A DNA stretch of 64,000 bases from BJGV01 sp964196335. Its GTDB lineage: Bacteria > Pseudomonadota > Gammaproteobacteria > Burkholderiales > Nitrosomonadaceae. Under the pieces are notes generated by a model. That model saw only the letters and a list, made by a program, of their open reading frames with translations. It made no database searches and was not told the origin of the DNA. Every line of letters starts with the position of its first letter. The first letter of the stretch is position 1. Location of the stretch: positions 372,001 through 436,000 of the forward strand of contig OZ250175.1 of NCBI GenBank assembly GCA_965238155.1, read 5' to 3'. A program made the position numbers and the translations under genes. Positions 35,461 to 42,981 of the stretch are shown here, in pieces.

Positions 35461-36305
35461 AGAATTCTCTAAGCAATCCTCCCGCAGAATCTTTTTTCCT
35501 GAAAACTGAATCTGGCGATTGTTTTTGCCTTTACCATATCCCTAATCCAAACAAAAATTGTCTCGGAGGATTCATCTATGTTCATCCTTTTGGTGATGAA
35601 ATGAATAAATCAAGGCGTATGGCTGCTTTACAGGCGAGAGTATTTGCCGCAATGGGATTTGGTGTATTACAAATTGATTTGTTTGGTTGTGGTGATAGTC
35701 AGGGCGAATTTGTAAATGCTCGCTGGGACATATGGAAACAGAACTTAGAAGTAGCAAGAAACTGGCTTGAGAAACGTATTACTGCTCCAATTAGTCTCTG
35801 GGGATTACGACTAGGCGCATTACTTGCACTGGATTTCGCCCGGGTCTCTGAAAAAAAGATCGAGAAGATTATTTTATGGCAACCTGTGATTAATGGTGAA
35901 TTATTCTTAACTCAGTTTTTACGATTACGGGTGGCTAATGAAATGCTTGGTAACACGAATGAAAAAACCTCGGGAACAAAGGCTTTAAGAAGTTCTCTTG
36001 CTGCAGGGGAGCGGCTCGAAGTAGCTGGCTATGAACTTGCCTACGAGCTTACGGGGGCGATTGAAGATTTAAGGGTAATTAATTTGATGGCATCTGAAAT
36101 TCCTGTTTATTGGTTTGAAATTGTTTCGGAGCCGGGTCGCGCTATGCCACCAGCAGGGGCAAAAGTTGTAAGAGAATGGGATAAGGAAAAAAATGGTAAC
36201 CTTAATGTACACCTTGTCCCTTGTGCACCTTTTTGGGCAACTCAGGAAATTACAGAATGCCCTGAGCTTGTGTCAGCTACTGCAAAAATTCTGAATAAAG
36301 TGTAA
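35457..36305 (+). CDS. Exosortase-A-associated alpha/beta hydrolase 2
   Basis: 282 residues. FIYVHPFGDEMNKSRRMAAL and VLQIDLFGCGDSQGEF match the 'hydrolase 2, exosortase A system-associated' family. The nucleophile elbow position reads LWGLRLGALLAL, where the nucleophile is replaced by R-L. This unusual elbow may be a family trait. Translationally coupled to the ACP gene upstream; 2 bases separate it from hydrolase 1. Confidence 0.88.
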   Translation: MKNSLSNPPAESFFLKTESGDCFCLYHIPNPNKNCLGGFIYVHPFGDEMNKSRRMAALQARVFAAMGFGVLQIDLFGCGDSQGEFVNARWDIWKQNLEVARNWLEKRITAPISLWGLRLGALLALDFARVSEKKIEKIILWQPVINGELFLTQFLRLRVANEMLGNTNEKTSGTKALRSSLAAGERLEVAGYELAYELTGAIEDLRVINLMASEIPVYWFEIVSEPGRAMPPAGAKVVREWDKEKNGNLNVHLVPCAPFWATQEITECPELVSATAKILNKV

Positions 36306-36307
36306 TC

Positions 36308-37183
36308 ATGGATATTCAAGAGCATACTTTTAGTTTTTCCTGTCAGGGGTCCTGGCTTTACGGAATTTCGAGTTTGCCTGAAGAAGCTGCTTCTCGGGGA
36401 GTTTTAATAGTTGTGGGTGGGCCACAATATCGGGTGGGAAGCCATCGTCAGTTCACGTTGCTTGCACGGGATCTTGCTGCCCATGGTGTGCCGGTAATGC
36501 GGTTTGACTACAGAGGGATGGGTGATAGCGAAGGAGATGCCAGAAATTTTGAGGATATAAAGGACGATTTATTTTGTGCAATCGATCAGTTTTTTGAGAA
36601 AGTTCAGTCTCTGAAGGAGGTAGTGATCTGGGGGTTATGTGATGCAGCTTCAGCTGCGCTTTTCTATGCATACCAGGATCGGCGCGTGACCGGAGTGGTA
36701 TTGCTAAATCCATGGGTAAGAACAGATGAGGGGGTCGCCAAGGCCCGTCTAAAACATTATTATCTTGATCGCCTTTTTGAGCCAGAGTTTTGGGGCAAAA
36801 TTCTGCGAGGAAATTTTAATATTACAGAATCGGTTCAGTCATTTTCAAGGAATGTCAGTATGGCCTTGTTAAGTAGAAAAGAAGATATGGTCTCTCAAAA
36901 CGAAAAAATCGGGAATGAATCTTGCAATCCTGGTTTACTACCTGAAAGAATGATGGACGGACTTAAGTACTTTGAAGGCAAAGTACTACTTATAACAAGC
37001 GGTGATGATCTTGTCGCTCAGGAATTCACAGATTTAGTTAAAGCTTCTCCAGAATGGCAAGAACAATTGAAATCCTCTAATGTTAAGCATTTTAATATTC
37101 CTGAAGCTGATCATACATTTTCCCGGAAAAGTTGGCGAGATCAGGTTTCCGTCTGGACAAGAGAGTGGATTCAGTCATGGTAA
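36308..37183 (+). CDS. Exosortase-A-associated alpha/beta hydrolase 1
   Basis: 291 residues. LIVVGGPQYRVGSHRQFTLL, PVMRFDYRGMGDSEGDARNF and IWGLCDAASAALFYA are those of 'hydrolase 1, exosortase A system-associated'. The nucleophile is probably the Cys of GLCDAA, and the terminal His is in EADHTFSRKSW. Its substrate may be an acyl group on the ACP or polysaccharide, as inferred from context. The 3' end overlaps the glycosyltransferase gene by 7 bases. Confidence 0.9.
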   Translation: MDIQEHTFSFSCQGSWLYGISSLPEEAASRGVLIVVGGPQYRVGSHRQFTLLARDLAAHGVPVMRFDYRGMGDSEGDARNFEDIKDDLFCAIDQFFEKVQSLKEVVIWGLCDAASAALFYAYQDRRVTGVVLLNPWVRTDEGVAKARLKHYYLDRLFEPEFWGKILRGNFNITESVQSFSRNVSMALLSRKEDMVSQNEKIGNESCNPGLLPERMMDGLKYFEGKVLLITSGDDLVAQEFTDLVKASPEWQEQLKSSNVKHFNIPEADHTFSRKSWRDQVSVWTREWIQSW

Positions 37184-38424
37184 AGCGGGTTTTGATGATT
37201 GCGTTTCATTATCCACCCTTACGTGGAAGTAGCGGAATTCAGCGTACGCTAAAATTTTCCAAATATTTACCAGAATTTGGCTGGGATCCTGTAGTGTTAA
37301 CAGCGCACCAAAGGGCCTATCCAAGTATAGGAAATGATCAGGTCAGTGAAATTTCAAAACAGATATCCTATCGGGCATTTGCTCTGGATACTTCCAGGCA
37401 TTTGTCATTTAAAGGACGTTATCCGGGATTTTTGTCATTACCAGATCGTTGGGTTTCCTGGTGGCTTGGGGCAGTTCCTTTGGGCTTATTTCTGATTAAA
37501 AAATATCAGCCGGATATTATCTGGTCCACTTACCCGATCGCAACAGCACATTTAATTGGCCATAGCCTAAGTTGTCTAACAGGAATTCCCTGGGTATCAG
37601 ACTTTAGGGATCCAATGGTTGATGAGGTCTATCCATTTGATCCGCTTACCCGTCGTACACATCTATGGATTGAAAGAAAAGCTGTCAACCGATCTTCTCA
37701 GATAATTATTACTACACCGGGGGCAATTAAAGATTTTGAGAAAAGGTTTCCACAAATTTCTGCTTCGCGTTTTTGTCTGATTGAAAACGGGTTTGATGAA
37801 GAAAGTTTTGCGACAGCTGAAGCAACGATTACAAAGAGGCGGGATCAGAACAAACAATTAGTATTGGTGCATAGTGGGGTTATTTATCCTTCTGAGCGTG
37901 ATCCCATTCCATTCTTCGGAGCTTTGGCTGCTCTTTCTCAACAAGGGCTGATATCTCCTGCCGGTCTTAAAATAATCTTACGAGCTACAGCACATGATAG
38001 CTATCTTTCAGAGCTTATTGATCAGTACGGTATAGGTGAGATTGTATTTTTAGCTCCACCAGTATCTTATCAGGAAGCCTTGTCAGAAATGTTGACGGCA
38101 GATGGTTTATTAATTCTTCAGGCATCCAATTGCAACAATCAGATACCTGCAAAACTTTATGAATGTCTGCGTGCTCGTCGTCCGATACTGGCTTTAACTG
38201 ATCCGGCCGGAGACACTGCTGCAGCATTGATAAATTTAGGAATTGACACAATAGCACCACTGGATTCGAAGGATGGTATTATGCAAAAATTACTCCATTT
38301 TCTGACATTGGTGAAAGAGAATAATGCACCTGTTGTATCAACAGAAAAAGTAATGAAAAATTCCAGAAAATCTAAATCAAAACAATTGGCTGCTGTTTTT
38401 AACAGAGTATCTGAAGCAAAATAA
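37177..38424 (+). CDS. Glycosyltransferase (GT4-like)
   Basis: About 415 residues from the ATG at 37177. The longer reading from 37132 lies inside the hydrolase gene and adds an uncharacteristic basic leader. The N-terminal MIAFHYPPLRGSSGIQRTLK and the C-terminal half (VLVHSGVIYPSERDPI; LYECLRARRPILALTDPAGD) follow the GT-B fold of family 4 transferases that extend exopolysaccharides. A PEP-CTERM/XrtA context is supported by the two hydrolases upstream. Donor sugar unknown. Confidence 0.9.
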   Translation: MVKRVLMIAFHYPPLRGSSGIQRTLKFSKYLPEFGWDPVVLTAHQRAYPSIGNDQVSEISKQISYRAFALDTSRHLSFKGRYPGFLSLPDRWVSWWLGAVPLGLFLIKKYQPDIIWSTYPIATAHLIGHSLSCLTGIPWVSDFRDPMVDEVYPFDPLTRRTHLWIERKAVNRSSQIIITTPGAIKDFEKRFPQISASRFCLIENGFDEESFATAEATITKRRDQNKQLVLVHSGVIYPSERDPIPFFGALAALSQQGLISPAGLKIILRATAHDSYLSELIDQYGIGEIVFLAPPVSYQEALSEMLTADGLLILQASNCNNQIPAKLYECLRARRPILALTDPAGDTAAALINLGIDTIAPLDSKDGIMQKLLHFLTLVKENNAPVVSTEKVMKNSRKSKSKQLAAVFNRVSEAK

Positions 38425-38491
38425 ACCTTTTTGATTTTTTAAGGATATAGTTATTGGAAATTTTCCATAAATTGCAAAAGATCAGTAGTAT

Positions 38492-38507
38492 TGTGATTTC
38501 TCTCACA
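38492..38507. promoter_or_regulatory. Candidate CRP/FNR-family site upstream of the TPR gene
   Basis: TGTGA-TTTCTC-TCACA is a perfect match to the TGTGA-N6-TCACA half-sites. It lies 74 bases before the TPR gene ATG, with an AT-rich ATTCTAT.../TATATATAT stretch between them that could supply a -10. Binding is inferred only from the sequence. Confidence 0.4.
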
Positions 38508-38580
38508 GAATTCTGAGCAGAATAGCATTATTCTATACGGGCAAATTATATATATGTTGTTTTACTTAAAGCGGGATCCT

Positions 38581-39257
38581 ATGAAAACTTTATCTGGAAT
38601 TGCCCTGGTACTTTTTTGGCAACAACTAATCTTCAGGCAGCAGATCTTTTTTGCGGGGAACTGGACTACTATGAACAATTTGGTCCTTTTGATTACAGAA
38701 CTGCCTCGAAAGAAATTTTGGATGTTGTTGAAAGTGAACATTTTACATCAGAAGTAAGGAATCTAAAAAGTGGTCGCTCAGGCACGCTTGGAGACGAACT
38801 CGATTACACTTTACAAGTGTTTCCAAACCATCACCTCGCATTACAATCAATGGCCAGGCTTGCTTTGAGAGAAAAAGTTACGAAGCCTCCGGGTGCAAAA
38901 TATTCTGTTGAATGTTATTTTGACCGTGGTATGCGGTTCAGGCCGGGGGATGGTGTTGTGCGGATGCTATACGCCAACTATTTACTAAAATTAAAAAGAA
39001 CGAAAGATGCCCTTGAACAGTATCAGGAAGCGGTCAGACTACAACCGGAAAATGCCAATATTAACTATAATGTTGCATTGTTGTATCTGAAAGTAAAGAA
39101 TTACGAACAATCAGTAGTACATGCAAAAAAAGCTTATGGTTTGGGTTTCCCGCTACCCGGACTTAGAAACAAGCTAAAGAGAGCAGGAAAGTGGGACGGA
39201 ACATTAGACGAGAGTGTTGATGAGGAAAAAGTCGAGAGTGTTGATGAGGACGAATAA
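38581..39257 (+). CDS. Exported TPR protein, frameshifted in its signal peptide
   Basis: The ATG at 38581 reads MKTLSGIALVLF and then leaves frame at the T6 tract 38612-38617. One more T would give FLATTNLQAADLFCGELDYY, a perfect signal peptide with cleavage at LQA-AD. The rest (to 39257) is then one open frame with TPR repeats near its end (GDGVVRMLYANYLLKLKRTK; NINYNVALLYLKVKNYEQ). The acidic C-terminus ESVDEEKVESVDEDE has a short repeat. In the given sequence the TTG at 38616 would be the only in-frame start and lacks the signal. See findings. Confidence 0.8.
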
Positions 39258-39363
39258 TTTTTCTGTAAGACAGAAAGACTATCAGAAGAAGATTTCCTGA
39301 AAAGAAAATTATTTTGAAAATACTTTGATCCAGTCTATAGAATTTTACCAGGCATTATCATTA

Positions 39364-40356
39364 TTAACTCCCTGATAAGATCCGCCGAAATTTGCGCATA
39401 AGTTCCAGAAAACCTGACAGTTCTGCTTCAAACTCCAATTGTGTAATATTTTCACCATCCAGAAAACGACGAAGTGCAAAACGTTCCGTATCAGGATAGT
39501 TAAATCCGGAAAGACAGGTGGTCGCACTTTTAACCCCTAATTTTTGTAGTAAAGGGAACTGTGAATGATGAAATTTACCGCTCGGATAGCAAAGATGCTG
39601 AAGCGGCCCATGAACAATGCGCTCAAGAACCGAACGGTTTTTAACGATTTCACTTTCGAGACCTTCCGGATCATTTACAGGCAGGCGGTGACAATGCGTA
39701 TGTAGTTGCAAATCCATGCCGCCTGAAGGAAGTTGTGCCAGTTGTTCCATGGTCATCAGGCGAAAAAGCGGGGCATCTTTATCCGAATTCAGGTTAATTT
39801 TCAGCGTCTTCGCAAGTTTGATTAGCATGGCCTGTTTGTCGTTATCGTCCCAGTTCTTACTAATTTCGCTAATATGACATGCTGCCCGTTCCCTTTCATC
39901 CGAAGAACTCAAAACTATTGTTTCGGCACCCAACCCAATGTTACCTAAATCTAAAACTTCATTTCTTTTTTTCCAAAGCAGATACCGTAGTGTGACGTCA
40001 AATACAGGAACTTCATCTATTACATCTCTGGTCGTTACGTATAAGGTCGAGGGAAAGCCATATTTTTTTAGAACAGGTGCAGCCTTTGTACCAATCCCGA
40101 TCCAGCCATCGTCAAATGTTATAACTAACGCTTTTGGTGGTAACGTTTTCTGATTTATACCTGCCAAAGCTTCATCAAGGGAAAGAACACGAAAACCAGA
40201 TTTTTTAAGATACGCCATACGTTCCCGGAAAGTATCTTCTCTCATAAACAACTTTGGCTGAAAACAATGTTCATCGTGAAGTGATATACCGTGATAACAA
40301 AGTACCTGCATCCCTTGTTTAGTTAATGCCTGTGCCAGAGAGAAGCCACCAAGCAT
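39364..40356 (-). CDS. Polysaccharide deacetylase (NodB type)
   Basis: About 330 residues from the ATG at 40356. Metal-site motifs are VITFDDGWIG (TFDD) and LHTHCHRLPV (H-T-H). LCYHGISLHDEHCFQPKLFM is the usual N-terminal strand. It probably deacetylates the polysaccharide made by the preceding module. The IS1-like element lies immediately upstream, and its 8-bp target duplication contains this ATG. A longer open frame starting inside the element (40455) would add 33 foreign residues. The native promoter has been moved 2.4 kb away. Confidence 0.88.
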   Translation of the reverse strand: MLGGFSLAQALTKQGMQVLCYHGISLHDEHCFQPKLFMREDTFRERMAYLKKSGFRVLSLDEALAGINQKTLPPKALVITFDDGWIGIGTKAAPVLKKYGFPSTLYVTTRDVIDEVPVFDVTLRYLLWKKRNEVLDLGNIGLGAETIVLSSSDERERAACHISEISKNWDDNDKQAMLIKLAKTLKINLNSDKDAPLFRLMTMEQLAQLPSGGMDLQLHTHCHRLPVNDPEGLESEIVKNRSVLERIVHGPLQHLCYPSGKFHHSQFPLLQKLGVKSATTCLSGFNYPDTERFALRRFLDGENITQLEFEAELSGFLELMRKFRRILSGS

Positions 40357-40361
40357 TTTTA
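40354..40361 (+). repeat. 8-bp target-site duplication, left copy
   Basis: CATTTTTA adjoins the left inverted repeat. The identical 8 bases adjoin the right one (42798-42805). It includes the start codon of the deacetylase (CAT on this strand). Confidence 0.85.
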
Positions 40362-40383
40362 GGTAGTGGTTCAATTTGAAATT
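40362..40383 (+). repeat. Left terminal inverted repeat
   Basis: Starts GGTAGTGGTTCAATTTGAAA. It pairs with 42776-42797, with one mismatch at position 13. The transposase stop codon (TGA, read on minus) lies within it at 40371-40373. Confidence 0.9.
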
Positions 40384-41252
40384 CTCTTTTTGTAAGTTCC
40401 GCGTTTTTTCGGTATTTCTTCTGGAATCAATTCTACTATATCTATGATATTCCAAACATGATCTGTTAATCCTGCTTCCATTGCCGGTGTTACCCGTAGG
40501 GATTTATGAATCTTGCAAAAATTATAGAACATAAAGTGTAGGCTGATGGCATGCATGTGATTTTCCAATTTTTTGCTGAATGCATTAGTTAAGCGGGTAA
40601 AGCGTCGCATGTGCATACGCATAGTTAAATTAGCTCTTTCTACATAGCTAGTGGATACATCTCTAATATTTGGGTTGCCTGTTATACGGCGTTTCTCGGT
40701 TCCAGTACATTCTGCCGGACTATATCGGCGTTGATCTTCTTTAGATTGCCCTGCGTTTCCATACAGCTTAATCAATTGGGCAAAATCTATATCTGATCCG
40801 AACGCATCTTCTACGGCTTGAATATAGGTTTTGTGTCCATCCGTGGTTAATTGAACGCGGTTTGCTAAGCGCGGGGCTAAATCATGTATAAAATGATAAG
40901 CTGATTCAGCATCACGGGCGCCTACATGCCAGAAAGGAATTAACTTGGTATCGGCATCAATAGCTGTCCATGTGTAAACATCACCAAAACCAAACTGTTC
41001 TTGTAGTTTTTCTGGTACATTCTTTTGCTTCATCCCTACGAATGACCATATTTCATCGCATTCTATTCGCTTACAATTCAGGTTATTCATTACCGTATCT
41101 TGGTACGAAGCACAAGCTTTCCCAGCACTTGCAAGCAATTTCAGAACTGTATTTTTGCTGGCACCAGTGACCCGGGTCGCAGCATTTATTCCCATGCCTT
41201 CACAAAGTACAGAGAGAATTTGAGCACGTTTTTCGTTAGGTAATTTGTTCAT
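40371..41252 (-). CDS. IS1-family-like DDE transposase
   Basis: 293 residues. The N-terminal helix-turn-helix (GMGINAATRVTGASKNTVLK) is followed by the catalytic DDE region: first Asp in RIECDEIWSFVGMKQKN, second in LTTDGHKTYIQAVE, Glu in STSYVERANLTMRMHMRRFT. TRLTNAFSKKLENHMHAISL and FYNFCKIHKSLRVTPAMEAG complete the IS1-type C-terminus. It is encoded as a single frame, without the programmed frameshift of classic IS1. The end of the gene reaches into the left inverted repeat. Confidence 0.92.
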   Translation of the reverse strand: MNKLPNEKRAQILSVLCEGMGINAATRVTGASKNTVLKLLASAGKACASYQDTVMNNLNCKRIECDEIWSFVGMKQKNVPEKLQEQFGFGDVYTWTAIDADTKLIPFWHVGARDAESAYHFIHDLAPRLANRVQLTTDGHKTYIQAVEDAFGSDIDFAQLIKLYGNAGQSKEDQRRYSPAECTGTEKRRITGNPNIRDVSTSYVERANLTMRMHMRRFTRLTNAFSKKLENHMHAISLHFMFYNFCKIHKSLRVTPAMEAGLTDHVWNIIDIVELIPEEIPKKRGTYKKRISN

Positions 41253-41408
41253 AGCTGGGCTTCAACCAATAATTCATAATGAATATTATACTAGAGTGAA
41301 ATAATAATGCAAGTTATTTTTTGCGGAAACGCTTTTTATTAGTTGCGCCCGCATAACTTTAGGAGTAAAGTACGCATTAAATAAACCATCAATAGTATGG
41401 AGATGACC

Positions 41409-42191
41409 ATGAAAAGTCAGGTAGAAAAGGCCGCGAAAAAATCTAATGGTACAGAACCAAGAAACCGTCCATCGGTAGTGTTTGTATATACCGATCTTGA
41501 AAATGCGATAGAAATAGTTAAAGGTGTACATGCTGCTGGTGGCAACTCTTGCGAACATGACCAGTTGGCGGCACAACTTGGTTTAGAAGCCAAAGGAGGC
41601 GGTTTTAGGTTGCGTGAGATTGGAGCCAAAGCCTACGGTTTGTTGACCTATGAGCGTGGTTGTGGGGTTGTTCTTACTGATTTAGGAAAGCGCATCATTG
41701 ATTCTCAGCATGAACGTGCATCCCGAGTTGAAGCGTTTTTAAATATAGAACTCAATCAAAAAGTTTTTGAACAATTCAAAGGTAGCCAATTACCACCACA
41801 AGCCGGCCTTGAACGTGCCTTAGTAAATATTGGTGTAGGAGAAAAAGTAAAAGATAAAGCCAGGCAAGTTTTGTTGCGAAGTGCTAAACAGGCAGGATTT
41901 TTTGAATTAAGCCAAGACCGCCTTACTAAACCGCCAATTAAAAATGAGCCTCCACAAAAAAATGAACAAGATAGTCAGGATAACACGCAACAATCTGGAA
42001 GCAATAATGGCGGGGACGGAGGAGGTATTGTATATCATCCATTTATAACTGGATTGCTTCAAACATTACCGCCAGTTGGGGAGGAATGGTCGGTAGAAGA
42101 GCGAATGAATTGGCTTAACATTGCCAATGGAGTTTTTAAATTGCTCTATAAGGGAGGCACAGAAGAAATTGAAGTAAAGATAACTCAATAA
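41409..42191 (+). CDS. DUF5343-like cargo protein
   Basis: About 260 residues, starting at the ATG 6 bases after GGAG (41399-41402); an upstream in-frame ATG is at 41397. The N-terminal 150 residues resemble DUF5343: DLENAIEIVKGVHAAGG, QLAAQLGLEAKGGGFRLREI, AYGLLTYERG, KVFEQFKGSQLP and VLLRSAKQAGFF, a winged-helix-like pattern. A Gln/Asn/Gly linker (NEQDSQDNTQQSGSNNGGDG) leads to a conserved-looking C-terminal helix pair. Transcribed away from the transposase. Role in transposition or host benefit unknown. Confidence 0.75.
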   Translation: MKSQVEKAAKKSNGTEPRNRPSVVFVYTDLENAIEIVKGVHAAGGNSCEHDQLAAQLGLEAKGGGFRLREIGAKAYGLLTYERGCGVVLTDLGKRIIDSQHERASRVEAFLNIELNQKVFEQFKGSQLPPQAGLERALVNIGVGEKVKDKARQVLLRSAKQAGFFELSQDRLTKPPIKNEPPQKNEQDSQDNTQQSGSNNGGDGGGIVYHPFITGLLQTLPPVGEEWSVEERMNWLNIANGVFKLLYKGGTEEIEVKITQ

Positions 42192-42196
42192 ATAAA

Positions 42197-42229
42197 AAGG
42201 CCAGGAGTGCGCAAACACTTCCTGGCCTT
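42197..42229 (+). terminator. Rho-independent-like terminator after the DUF5343-like gene
   Basis: AAGGCCAGGAGTG-cgcaaa-CACTTCCTGGCCTT forms a 13-bp stem with one bulge. It starts 6 bases after the stop. The T tract is short (CCTTG), so termination may be modest. Confidence 0.65.
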
Positions 42230-42352
42230 GTGACATGGCAGTAAGAGCACCCCTCTGTCACCTACAACCAGTCTTAACTAGACACCAATCAGCATACGCT
42301 TTATTGGAGTTGTTGGCAACTATTGCTCTCTAACTTGATTAGGAGAATAGCC

Positions 42353-42478
42353 ATGGCTATTGCCTTCAAACCAAAGAGTGTTTTTGTGCGCGCTTATGTC
42401 CGATTTCGTTTTGGCCATATAGAAAATGTGTGCCGCCACTGGCGCTCTTTTCCTAGACAATTAATGTTGTTTAATTGA
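42353..42478 (+). CDS. Small cationic cargo protein, 41 residues
   Basis: An ATG preceded by AGGAG at ideal spacing opens 41 codons: MAIAFKPKSVFVRAYVRFRF... The product is rich in Arg, Phe and Val. Not recognised. The ribosome site and position inside the element between two cargo genes are the only support. The last 18 bases overlap the opposite KGG-protein gene end. Confidence 0.45.
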   Translation: MAIAFKPKSVFVRAYVRFRFGHIENVCRHWRSFPRQLMLFN

Positions 42479-42733
42479 TCTTGGTTTTACCGCGCCTTTC
42501 TTAATAGATGGCGCGGTATTTGACCACCTTGCTTGTGCAGCTTGCTTTGCTAAATTGCTGCGCTGTTCTTTAGTTAGCATTTCCATTCTAGTTTTACCGC
42601 CTTTTAATCCGCCCTTGCGGCTATCGGCTTTCTTACCTGTTAATTTACGCTTTGGTGCTTCACCTGTTGCTTGCTGTACTACATCAAACGCAACTTGTGA
42701 AAAATCCCTGTGCTTGCTTGTTCTCATAGTCAT
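42461..42733 (-). CDS. KGG-repeat basic protein (cargo)
   Basis: 90 residues, highly basic. SRKGGLKGGKTRMEMLTKEQ then RSNLAKQAAQARW is the signature of small 'KGG' stress/nucleic-acid-associated proteins. The N-terminal part DFSQVAFDVVQQATGEAPK is typical of a group found with transposases and plasmids. No function is established. The gene ends near the middle of the element and begins about 45 bases from the right inverted repeat. Confidence 0.65.
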   Translation of the reverse strand: MTMRTSKHRDFSQVAFDVVQQATGEAPKRKLTGKKADSRKGGLKGGKTRMEMLTKEQRSNLAKQAAQARWSNTAPSIKKGAVKPRSIKQH

Positions 42734-42775
42734 GCTAGAAAGATAGCACAGATACAGTTATAGTTCTAGCAGACT

Positions 42776-42797
42776 AATTTCAAACTGAACCACTACC
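42776..42797 (-). repeat. Right terminal inverted repeat
   Basis: Read on the minus strand it starts GGTAGTGGTTCAGTTTGAAA, identical to the left end except one base. Confidence 0.9.
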
Positions 42798-42805
42798 CAT
42801 TTTTA
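42798..42805 (+). repeat. 8-bp target-site duplication, right copy
   Basis: CATTTTTA, identical to 40354-40361. Removing the element and one copy would rejoin the deacetylase start to its original upstream DNA at 42806 onward. Confidence 0.85.
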
Positions 42806-42928
42806 CGGTAGTTAGTATTTTATGGCGGAATGACATATTATCCGGATTTGAAAATAGGTTTGCCTATCTGAACCGAGGTATTCTATCTGATGGCACATCA
42901 TAAATGTAAATGAGCGACATATCAAAAA

Positions 42929-42958
42929 AACGGCTCCAACCGTGAGGTTGAAGCCGTT
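42929..42958 (-). terminator. Rho-independent terminator of nirK
   Basis: The reverse strand reads AACGGCTTCAACC-tcac-GGTTGGAGCCGTT followed by seven T. The stem is 11 bp with a small internal mismatch. It lies 24 bases after the nirK stop. Confidence 0.85.
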
Positions 42959-42981
42959 CTGATACAAACTAAGGACTTTAC

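Larger units (their letters stand above)
40362..42797. mobile_element. IS1-family-like transposon with cargo genes
   Basis: 2436 bp bounded by 22-bp inverted repeats (40362-40383 and 42776-42797; 21 of 22 match, ends GGTAGTGGTTCA...) and flanked by a perfect 8-bp duplication, so the ends are exact. It carries an IS1-type transposase on the minus strand plus three non-transposition genes: a DUF5343-like protein, a 41-residue cationic protein and a KGG-repeat protein. Size is about three times that of a simple IS1. Confidence 0.9.

Noticed and set aside
38554..38757. 67-codon plus-strand frame over the TPR gene start
   Set aside because: It is the broken signal-peptide frame running on past the T6 tract, not a separate gene.
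40362..40455. Deacetylase N-terminal extension into the IS element
   Set aside because: The extra 33 residues come from transposon DNA. The native ATG is at 40356. A fusion product is possible but not assumed.
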